From Obelidium mucronatum (taxonomy: Eukaryota > Chytridiomycota > Chytridiomycetes > Chytridiales > Chytriomycetaceae), in contig JAIVFH010000046.1 of NCBI GenBank assembly GCA_025765595.1, positions 1 through 64,000 of the forward strand: 64,000 nucleotides of DNA, read 5' to 3'. This document shows positions 1 to 8,417 of this stretch, piece after piece. Every line of letters begins with the position of its first letter. Within the stretch, counting starts at the first letter, position 1. A program made the translations under genes and the position numbers. Under the pieces are notes generated by a model, which worked only from the letters and a program-made list of their open reading frames with translations, did no database searches and was not told the DNA's origin.

Positions 1-174
1 ATTCGGTATTATTAAACGTGTTCTGAAGACGAGGTGAATGCTTCGTCACACATTAGATAGAACCGTTAAAATCAATCAGAGAGACGGATATTTACTGATA
101 GAAGATTCAATTTATTGATTCAATAGAGAATGCATATAGTACACAACAAAAGAACTGAGACAACAAACGAATGT

Positions 175-528
175 TTAGCGACGGGCAGTAGAAGTCAGGG
201 CGACGTTAGCAATAACAGTAGCTGGAGTCTTTGCAACTCCATAAGTAATCACGTCATAGACAACGATTTCAAAGGGGCCCGCTTCAGGAGCAGTGAAGGT
301 GAAGTTTCTGGTGAGTCCTCCAGTGAATGGACGGTGGATTTCGTCAAGGAGAACGTGGCCTGGTTCGCGGTAGACGTAAATATCCTTGGATCCGCTGGAC
401 AGCGCGTTGTCGGCATGGTAAGTGACTTGGACTTGGGACCAGGCTGGGACAACAGTACCAGAAGCTGGAGCAGTAACAATAGCGGCAGCAGCCAACTGAA
501 CGAGGGAAAGAGCAGCAATGAAGAGCAT
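175..528 (-). CDS. Small secreted protein, paralogue 1
   Basis: A single-exon 117-residue protein. Residues 1-15 form a clear signal peptide (hydrophobic run ending in LAAAA), so it should be secreted or placed at the cell surface. The mature part is rich in beta-prone and small residues, starts with the PASGTVVPAW segment and carries a central DIYVYREPGHVL block. The length and pattern suggest one small beta-sandwich, loosely like the Kre9/Knh1 type, but I do not recognise the family. A paralogue about 70-75% identical lies divergently at 1435-1786. A TATAAAA box sits about 60 bases upstream of the ATG. The reading frame is intact, so this is the better-preserved member of the pair. Confidence 0.75.
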   Translation of the reverse strand: MLFIAALSLVQLAAAAIVTAPASGTVVPAWSQVQVTYHADNALSSGSKDIYVYREPGHVLLDEIHRPFTGGLTRNFTFTAPEAGPFEIVVYDVITYGVAKTPATVIANVALTSTARR

Positions 529-586
529 TTTGTTGTTTTTTTGGTTTTTGGTTGGATATGAAAATAGTTGGAAGTTAGCATCCAGG

Positions 587-593
587 TTTTATA
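587..593 (-). promoter_or_regulatory. TATA-like box for secreted protein 1
   Basis: TATAAAA on the minus strand, about 60 bases upstream of the ATG at 528. The divergent paralogue has the same element at a similar distance, which supports it as a core promoter element. Confidence 0.5.
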
Positions 594-633
594 CCCACAT
601 ATGGTGAACAAGATAACAAATATTAAATAAAAC

Positions 634-813
634 CAGCCTCGATTTGATAAGAGGGAATTGGAGTGATACTCAAGCAAAAAAGGGTTTTCCCGCGATCTTG
701 ACTTTCTAAATTTTCAGGATTTATAGGCAAGCCCACCAAAATAGGGTTACACTCAGGCATGTCACATCACGCCATCGCCTTATCAGAAATGAGGACGGGA
801 TTAAATCCGACTG
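634..813. repeat. Direct repeat, copy 1
   Basis: This stretch upstream of secreted gene 1 matches 1162-1352 in the same orientation. Shared blocks include CAGCCTC followed by TTTGATAA, GCAAAAAAGGGTT, a TAGGGTTAC-type block, and TTATCAGA followed by GATGAGG and TTTAATCCGAC (each with small differences). It is the 5' flank carried along in a local duplication of the secreted-protein unit. Confidence 0.7.
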
Positions 814-1084
814 CTACTGTCTGTCAGATGTCTGAAGCATTGTTGGTTCAGGTTGGGCTCTTGATCGGCGAGTCTATCCACCTATACATAACATCTTCGC
901 AAACACCACATTCATGACACTGTGGAAATTAAGCAGATGTACCCTAAATTCCCTAATACACTCACCAATGTCTCGATTAAGCACTACTTCGCTGTGAAAG
1001 GGTCGGAATCTGATGCGCTGTGAGATGAATGCATAAGCTGAACATTTCTCATCCGCCTTTTAAAGCAACAGAATGACATGTAAT

Positions 1085-1161
1085 AGAATATCACTTTATT
1101 GAAACGTAGGGAATAAAATGTGCAGAAAGTAGAGAACGAATTGAATGTTTTGCGACGGTCA
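1085..1161 (-). pseudogene. Relic 3' end of a third secreted-protein copy
   Basis: The segment resembles positions about 104-187, which are the last codons and 3' flank of secreted gene 1 on the minus strand. The shared core is ATGTTTAGCGACGG there and ATGTTTTGCGACGG here; the change removes the stop codon. Right after it, at about 1162, the sequence jumps to the 5' flank (copy 2 of the direct repeat). About 450 bases that should hold the coding region are missing. I read this as an internally deleted third copy. It has no coding capacity. Confidence 0.6.
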
Positions 1162-1352
1162 CAGCCTCAAGTTTTGATAACAGGGATCGAGTGACATATG
1201 TGCAAAAAAAGGGTTCTCCCACAATCTATATAGCATGCAAATTTTCATAACAATTTATTGGCAAGTGCAACCCCAAAACAGGGTTACTCTCAGCAATGAG
1301 CATGTCGCTTTGCGCAATTATCTTATCAGAGATGAGGCTGGGATTTAATCCG
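1162..1352. repeat. Direct repeat, copy 2
   Basis: Copy of 634-813 in the same orientation, diverged by substitutions and small indels. It follows the relic 3' end at 1085-1161 directly and now lies upstream of the plus-strand secreted gene at 1435, where it may contribute promoter sequence. Confidence 0.7.
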
Positions 1353-1376
1353 ACACGTTATCGTAATGACGATGGG

Positions 1377-1383
1377 TATAAAA
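1377..1383 (+). promoter_or_regulatory. TATA-like box for secreted protein 2
   Basis: TATAAAA about 52 bases upstream of the ATG at 1435. The position is equivalent to the box of the divergent paralogue. Confidence 0.5.
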
Positions 1384-1434
1384 GAGCATACACCGTGGAA
1401 TACATGGAACGACATAAGTGAAATGTTACCAAAT

Positions 1435-1786
1435 ATGTTTGTCCTTGCCGTTCTCTCTCTCCTCCAACTTGCCGCCGCTGCCGTCATCAAAAATCCGGCC
1501 TCCACTGAAGTACCTGCCTGGTCTTCAGTTGAGCTTAGCTACGTGGTGGACAACGCGCTGTCCAGTGGATCAAAGGACATCTATGTCTACCGCGAACCTG
1601 GTCACGTCCTCATTGACGAATACCACAGACCTTTCGCTGGAAACATCGTCAGATCTTTTACTTTCACTGCTCCAGACGCAGGTCCATTTGAAGTCGTTGT
1701 TTACGATGTCATCACATATGGAGTTGCCCAAACTCCAGCCACATGTCCTTGCCAAAGTTGGATTTACTGCCACTTCTCGTCAGTAA
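1435..1786 (+). CDS. Small secreted protein, paralogue 2 (one frame break)
   Basis: Paralogue of the protein at 175-528: signal peptide (MFVLAVLSLLQLAAAA), the same DIYVYREPGHVL block and a matching VVYDVITYGVA segment. The ATG at 1435 is chosen because it aligns with the paralogue start; an in-frame upstream ATG at 1366 would bury the signal peptide. In the last 15 codons the frame is lost. One extra base near 1741-1744 sends the frame to a stop at 1803, whereas the alternative frame carries the expected tail ending TATSRQ and stops at 1786. With one base removed the protein is 116 residues against 117 in the paralogue. This may be a consensus error or a young pseudogene. Function unknown. 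Confidence 0.65.
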
Positions 1787-1940
1787 GCTTATGTTTACTC
1801 TGACGCGTGATTTACATTGTTTCTACTCGTTTTTTGCAATCGTGCGTTAAAATAAAGAATTAGTTGGTCAATAGTTTATATTCCAGAAAACAATTCAACG
1901 CCAGAAAATAAAGGATGAAAAGATAGCAGGAAATCTGTTT

Positions 1941-3039
1941 TCATAGAGTCTTGAAGATTCTGCAGAAGAGACGAAAACATGTGAATAGACGTACACACAA
2001 AAGATGACAGAATTGTACATACCGATCCCCTGCATCTCCACACCCAGGAATAATATACCCAGACTCAGTCATCTTATCATCAATCACACCCACAGTAATT
2101 TCGACATCAGGATGAGCGTCACTCAGAACTTTGACGCCATATGTCGATCCAATTAGAGCAACGAACTTGATTTTCTTGAGCCCCCATTCCTATTTTTTTC
2201 AGACACGTTGGTCATATGTTTAGATTTTTTCATCGATTGATACCTTCAGCATGTTGATAGCGGCGACCGCAGTTCCTCCTGTGGCAATCATTGGGTCTAC
2301 AACAATTCCAAGATCCACCGTACATTGGGCTGGCAGTTTGTTGTAGTACTCCACAGGCAGCAGTGTGCTCTATAGTGTTTGAACGCGTTTCAAAACAAAT
2401 ATCTCATCAAACATCAGTAAAATCAAAGGCATACATGTTCACGATACAGTCCAAGATGATGCACACGCGCTGATGGAATGAGTTGCAAAAATGCTGCGCA
2501 TCGAGTGAGTGGTCGGAAAGACACTCCAAAATGAGGTACAACTTACAATCGACCAATCCGAGTCCCGCTCTCATGATTGGGAAAATAGCCACCTTATCCT
2601 TAATCTTAACTCCAGTGAAAGATGCAACAGGACTGTCGAGCTGTCAAAGCGGTGCAATGCACGAGTCAGCAGCCGTCTCCACACTCAGTCAATTAAAAGC
2701 CGATTCTCATACCTCTTTCGTTTGAATAAGATCCAGGTTGGCTGTGGCATGATATCCGATAAGCAAACCCAACTCGTTAACAAGTTCTCTGAACTGCTTG
2801 GGCTTCACTCGGGCGTCTCTGAGAAGAGAAATCTTGTGTGCGATGAGAGGATCTAAGCAAAGAAGTTCTTTTTAGAATACGAATCGCATAGGATGTTGAA
2901 GTTGGATTTGGGTGGCAACTGTCAGAGCCCTCGAAGAATTCTGGAATCCAGTCGCTGCTGGTGCATTCCAGAGTAGATGCCGATGAGTAGAGACAGAGCG
3001 AATCAGAATCTTACGTTGAGGGACTTCAGCCGGTGCCAT
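1941..3039 (-). CDS. Uracil phosphoribosyltransferase
   Basis: Cytosolic pyrimidine-salvage enzyme converting uracil and PRPP to UMP. Exons read on the minus strand: 2713-2852 ([13 protein letters not shown] and a helical segment), 2547-about 2636 ([20 protein letters not shown], the RAGLG motif), 2435-2493 ([12 protein letters not shown]), 2244-2369 (PVEYYNKLP, then [12 protein letters not shown], the PRPP-binding loop), 2023-2189 ([12 protein letters not shown], the uracil-binding C-terminal motif) and 1941-1959 (IFKTL, stop). Frames join perfectly across the last four exons. The sequence is of the [18 protein letters not shown] type. The start ATG at 3039 (MAPAEVPQ) and the small exon after it are plausible, but their exact junctions are unsettled. 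Confidence 0.9.
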
Positions 3040-3162
3040 CGTGTTGAGTATGTTGTTTTGCAGTGAATTTTGTGGACCAAAAGAAAGCCACACAGAAGAC
3101 ATTCCATGCATTATTCACGCGTGTCTGAGTGAACCCCGCTTATAATTTATTTCGCAGCCTTA

Positions 3163-3916
3163 TCAAATCCAATACTTTTCTTCGCTAATCCACTGCGAAA
3201 ATGCAAAGTAGATTCCTTGAATATAACATACGTCGCGATTCACAATTCCATTCGTCAAAATTCCTAAATATAACCTCAATGTCAACTAGAACGCGCAGAA
3301 ATCAAAAATGCAAGTCAAACCCCACCCATTGCACCCGCAGCTTGTTTTACGTCAGATTGTCCAGTCAGTTTGTCCATCACAATCCCCAGCTCATCTCCCT
3401 TTAAAACCATGTCCATAATCTTTTGGGATAACTGATAGCGGGCAGAGCATCCGATTCCGGATTTCCCCTAGCAGGTAAAATGAGAATCCTCACACCAAGC
3501 AGACAGTTTGCACACCTTTCGATCAACAACAACGATCCAGCCTCCGTCAAAATACAGTGCTCCGATTTTTTGAATTCCGCCCTCTAATCCGATGCCTGAT
3601 TCGAAAGATTGATTTCAGTTCATGCAGAAACAAGCAGGGTGAATGGTTACCAAAATCAGCATTTCTAACTGCTTCCATCGCTCGATTCGCTCTATTTGTT
3701 GCTCCAAGAATGGTTTCATCGTCGCTCATTGGCTGTCCAAGGATGTTAGTCTCAAATTTGAATCCAGGTCTATGAATATCGGACCTGGTCACTAACACCG
3801 CTTGATACTTGAACGCCCTTGACTTCAATCTCAGTTTCACTCGGAAACAGTGTTTTCAGCGCCTGGGTGACTGCCCTCAATTTGGCCAAATTTGTGGTTC
3901 CGACAGCAACAAGCAT
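3163..3916 (-). CDS. Inosine/xanthosine triphosphatase (DUF84, YjjX-like)
   Basis: House-cleaning enzyme that hydrolyses non-canonical purine nucleotides (ITP, XTP). Five exons (3785-3916, 3651-3732, 3516-3595, 3326-3467, 3163-3263) join in frame to 178 residues, close to the usual family size. Diagnostic blocks are VAVGTTNLAKLRAV at the N-terminus, GVSDQPMSDDETILGATNRA, DFGIGLEGG across the exon 2/3 join, and AMGILTNGIVNRD near the C-terminus. It is tail-to-head with UPRT on the same strand, so two nucleotide-salvage genes are neighbours. Intron 4 appears to use a weak GTGGGG donor, and intron 1 a GTCCGA donor; both are needed to keep the family sequence intact. Confidence 0.88.
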
Positions 3917-4237
3917 GGTTGAAAATATTAAGTTAGAGAATTACGGGATCTGTGCTTTCTAAACGCTATGATTCATGTCAGATTCATGCCTCTCTAAACA
4001 TTGATTATACTGAAGGTTTCCTGCCTGTTTTACATGTTTCAAGAGACAGGATTGAGTGAAAGTGAAACCCTTTGGCATCTGTGAACACAAATTCACAATC
4101 AGAACGCAAAGTTCGAATCTCAAAGACGGGAAACCACTGTATTTAATAAATGATACTGGATAAGAAATTGGCCAGCGGGAAAGTTTTGAAAGCCCGATAG
4201 ATTTATTCTCCTCGAAATTCCAAACACCAGTCCAAAC

Positions 4238-5312
4238 ATGTCGAAACCAGCGCGTCTCCAGTTTCAATCCATCCGAAAACAGACACCACTTCCCTCTGGC
4301 TGGCGTGCAGAATGGTCATCCCACCATAAATGCTTCTTCTTTGTGGATCCAAATGGAACTTGTACCTGGAAAGACCCCCGCGAACGCGACATGGAAACTT
4401 CGCAAAACACTCTCGCAAACACATCAGCAGCATCAGGAATAGGAAGTCTTACGAGAAAAGAGACTTCCATCGGCTCGACTCCATCGACTCTTGATCTCCC
4501 GCCCAGAATCCCGCCACTAAATTCTCGCAGATATTGCTGTGGAGCATTCAGCACGCGTAAAAACTGTTGCATCTTTGTCTGGGTTATTATTCTTGTTATT
4601 CTCGCTGGACTCGGCACTGCAACTTTCTTTCTCTGGCCCAGAGCTCCCACAATCACCATTGGCTCGCCATATTTCCCCGCCGGCATCAGTCCCGTTCAAT
4701 ATGTCGCCGCTACAACCACTACACCGGCTCAATTCGCAATCAATCTCGCGGTAGACGTAAAAGTATTTTCTCCAAATTATGCCGACATTTTTGTGGACAA
4801 GATTGACTTCACAGTTAAGTTCCCTCCTTTTTGCTTCTACTCGACAAACTAAACCGATCCCAACTTTGCGTTTCTTAGGGCTTCATTTTAAACTCTGCAC
4901 CAAATACCCCCATCACAACTGCTCCAGCACATGGAATAGCGACCAACATTAACTTCCCGCCGAAACGGGAAACCCAATTCACACTCCCCTTCACTGTCGG
5001 CCATCCCATGAATGTGGGGTCGAGTTTATCTCTTTTAGTAGGTACGGATGAATTGATGAATACAATCTCCACGAGATGTGCAACCGAGAGTGGAACTCTT
5101 GACATGGTATGTGTATCCGTTTTAAACAAGAGAATCAGACAATCGACCGAAAAAATAATTCTCTTTTTTGAATTTAACAGACTTATTCTGTCAAGTTGAC
5201 TGTCAAAGTGATTGCTTGGACTGGATTTAAACCAACCACAACTGGAAAGCTCAACGTGAAATGTCCGGCCACAGCAGCGTCTATTGGTGCATTGTTTGGA
5301 CTCAAGCAATAA
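4238..5312 (+). CDS. WW-domain, single-pass membrane protein with LEA2-like ectodomain
   Basis: Three exons (4238-4813, 4879-5106, 5181-5312) give 311 residues. Residues about 18-48 form a WW domain (LPSGWRAEW, the aromatic FFF run, then TWKDP), which binds proline-rich ligands. A basic/Ser-rich linker leads to a Cys-rich patch and one transmembrane helix (about 115-135, WVIILVILAGLGTATFFLW). The remaining ~175 residues are beta-rich and Thr/Pro-rich with repeated hydrophobic strands, like LEA2/NDR1-type extracellular folds. The order implies a cytosolic WW domain and a lumenal or extracellular C-terminal domain. Both introns are in clean phase. The precise family is not recognised; the WW and membrane calls are firm. 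Confidence 0.75.
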
Positions 5313-5416
5313 CTTTAGTACTACTGATATCCGAAGATCGTTTTTTATATCATGCGTTTATTTTTGCTGCTGTGATTTCTCATGAAAAAGAGTGTATTTA
5401 TTGAACCAAAAATCAT

Positions 5417-6760
5417 TCATTCGTCCAATGCACCAATCCTCCGTCTCAAAGATTCAATAATCTGCTGCTGACCCTTCATCAACTCTACCAATCCCAAAAC
5501 TTCAGTTTTCAGTTTCTCAGTTTCAGTCTTGTCCTCTGTGAGACTTGCGTTAGAATGAGACCCGCTCCCTTCTACCGAAACGGCGAGTGCGTCCTTAAGT
5601 GTCTCCAGAGACGCACGAACAATATCCAAACGCGGCTGAACACTTGGGATAAGCACAACACCTTCCTCCTTAGCCACTACAATCCCTGCAGTGCTAATGG
5701 ATTTAGATTCACTTCCAAAAGAAACAATAGCATCTTCGGACTTGATTGCTGCTTCGTTTCCAGAGTGTGATTTGATCTTTGCATTCACATCATTTAGGAT
5801 TTTTTGTTCTTCAACTGAAAGTGATGCATGCGGAACGCTACCAATCAACACGATTCTGTCTGATTCGAAACGGCGTCGCTTCATTGCGCTGGTGAGGTGT
5901 TCGTTGGTATGAGTACTGTCATGGGCTCGTTTAACAGTGGATGAAGAATCCAAAGAAGCTGATGCTGATGGCGTTGAAACAGATGCGGCAACAGATGGTG
6001 CCAGAACAGGTGGAGGAGGTGGTGGCGCCTTCCTCTTCCGCGTCGTCAGACCACCATCCAAACTAAAAGAATATTTTAAAAAACCATATCAAAAAAAAGA
6101 GAGGACTAAAAATAATTCTAAATAATAGTATATACCCGTAAAGCCTCAACCACATCTCCTGATCTGTCTCCAAAACCGTCCCTTCCTCCTTTTTAATCTT
6201 GATATTCCCCACAACTTCATCATCCCGCAATTCTCGGTAGAAATCATTCGGGATCCCCATCACAAAATCAAAGAAGGGAACAATATGATGCTTGTCTGCC
6301 CATTCTCGTAGACGCGTTGAGATGTTTGACTTTGCTGGATTCATGTTGACTTTTCTGCACAAGTCGGTCCACGATGTCACGTTCCGAAAGCCTCCCACTG
6401 AAGAAAAAATATCAAAAAGTGAGCGACAATAACTTGAGTATGAGGCTTTCAAGTTTCGCTTACTGTGTCGAATAATATCAAAGAAGTCGTATATATTGAA
6501 GGTGCGACCCTCGAACCTAACAAACCAAGTGTAAGAAACCTTAAAAAAGAAAGCGGCAATTACAGAGCTTCTTACATTGGAGGCTGTTCGAATCGAGCCA
6601 AGTGGTCACTCAGTTTGCACATCGGCTTAGACTTCTCGCCAGGAGGGGTGTCAGGACGATGGACTCCAGTTGCGTGGAAAGCATGGAGAAATGCAGTGTA
6701 AAGAGGCAGGAAGGATGATGGCGTCAAAGTCCCTGGCTCAAAAGGCAACTCGGTTGGATA
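5417..6760 (-). CDS. ARS-binding protein 2-like nuclear factor (5' end incomplete)
   Basis: Exons 6576-6760, 6464-6516, 6136-6397 and 5417-6062 join in frame to about 381 residues. The middle part (LREWADKHHIVPFFDFVMG, preceded by TSWTDLCRKV) matches the Abp2 family, fungal proteins first found through binding of replication-origin (ARS) DNA. The C-terminal exon is low-complexity: a KRKAPPPPPP tract, a KRRRFES nuclear-localisation-like patch and a terminal coiled coil (KLKTEVLGLVELMKGQQQII). The first recognised exon begins at an acceptor (CTGCGTCAG), so a short first exon with the ATG lies upstream, between about 6761 and 6929; I could not place it. Nuclear DNA binding is inferred from the family. 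Confidence 0.65.
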
Positions 6761-6929
6761 CTGACGCAGTTACTACGCTCATTGCAAAACTAAAACAACA
6801 ACAATCTAAAAAAAGTCAAATATTATCTTGAAATCAACATGGTTGACGGCAACAAAGAACGAAAAGAAGCCAAGAGAATAACACACTCGCGTGCCTCCAC
6901 ACGCATAAACACATACTGAGTAACTAAGA

Positions 6930-7927
6930 TCACACAATAACACACTTGCTCTTCTTCTTTGATGCTCCACTGGTCGGGGACGTTGCATCTCCTCCACTCT
7001 TTCCAGGCTTATCCGGTGTGTTTTCCTTTCGGATCTGTCTCACCAACTCATAAAACACTTCGTCCACGTTATGTCTTGTCCTCGCACTCGCCTCCAAGAA
7101 TGGAACTCCTCCAAACTGCTTTGCGGCTGTCTGTCCCTCCTGCGCTGACACAGCTCGCTCCTGCTCCAAGTCACACTTGTTTCCGACTAGAACACACGGG
7201 AAGTATCGATCTCTGTCCTTCACACGAAGGATTTGAGCATGGAAGTTGCTGATATCTTCAAAAGAGTGGCGAGATGTGATTGAGTAGACAAGAAGGAATC
7301 CTTCTCCAGTACGCATATATTGTTCACGCATAGCAGAGTATTCTTCTTGACCAGCTGTATCAAGAATGTCCAAGATTGCAACTTCATTGTCCACCTGTAC
7401 TTGTTTGCGGTCTAAAAGAAAATTAGTTTCCAGGAAGTGACAGCGGCCGAGACAAGATCTTTCCACAATTGAGCTTCGGCATATCTCATCCTATAACGAA
7501 CTCTATTCCGGCACTCATCTTGCTTGTTTCAATCACCGCCTCATAGCACCCGAATCCCAACAAAAGCAGTCCACAAGCCGGATTCCCCAATCCGCCAATA
7601 AAAACTATGCGCAAATTTAATTGATTGTTTATCTTACATGAGTCTTCAATGGTTGGATCATATTCGTCCACAAATTGCGATTGGATAAACTGAATTGAGA
7701 GCGCCGACTAATAAACCACATGAAAACCCCATCCAGAATAATGCCGCAAGTGTTGTATACGTTGTTGAATATAAAGACATCGTTGTTTTGTTTTTGTTTT
7801 TTGAGGACATAAGTTTTTAGTGCAAGGTGTCTCCCCACACCAACCAACCGCTAAGCTCTTTACATACCTTTCCAACACCTCCTCCTCCAACGACAACAAT
7901 TCTATATTCTTTCTGATAACGACTCAT
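6930..7927 (-). CDS. Ras-family small GTPase
   Basis: Three exons (7868-7927, 7638-7707, 6930-7411) encode 203 residues. All G-boxes are present: P-loop GGGGVGKS at residues 14-21, switch [12 protein letters not shown] (effector region of true Ras/Rap), [16 protein letters not shown] and the EASA loop. The C-terminus is a Lys/Ser-rich hypervariable tail ending KKKSKCVIV, a CAAX box of a type usually geranylgeranylated, with a polybasic second membrane signal. The P-loop reads G-G-G-G where human Ras has G-A-G-G, so the Gly-12 equivalent is retained. Expected role: GTP-switched signalling at the plasma membrane. Introns interrupt right after the P-loop Lys and inside switch I. Confidence 0.93.
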
Positions 7928-8417
7928 GGTTCGATTTCGGTGCTGGTGATTCTGAAAGGCCCCTCGTAATTTAGCCCCTACACCCCCTAGCAAAAACACC
8001 ACAACGACTTATCCCAACCTAGATAGATATACGCGATACTACAACAAGAGCTGCGTTTTCGAAATTTCAGTAATCCGTTGTTCCAAGTAGTGCCTCTTGA
8101 AACGATGCTGATTGGTTAGCAGAGTTTGCTCTCTTAATTTTTCTTCGATTTCGAGAAGGAAGAATAATAACAGATATCAATAGTGAACTCTTTCCTCTGG
8201 TATTAATATTATGCTTTACTCTAAGAGGACCAACGATCGCTATTGTTCCCATTTCACACATATTGAGGCCTCCGATGGCAACCAACCCCTTCAATAAACC
8301 GAACGTCTATCCAAACACGCTCTTCTGCAACCGAAAAAAAAATGCAACCAGATATAAAGAAGGAAAGAATAAAATAGAGTAAACTAATCCCCCTTTGTTG
8401 ATACTTCAAAAAAGTTA
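7928..8417. other. Intergenic region, no gene seen
   Basis: About 490 bases between the Ras start and the 3' end of the Sld2/Tubby gene. I see no conserved coding segment, RNA gene or repeat. It should hold the Ras promoter and the terminator of the downstream gene. Confidence 0.5.

Noticed and set aside
130..561. Plus-strand open frame of 143 codons over secreted gene 1
   Set aside because: It is antisense to a gene with a signal peptide and a conserved paralogue; its own translation is Ser/Asn-rich with no recognisable features.
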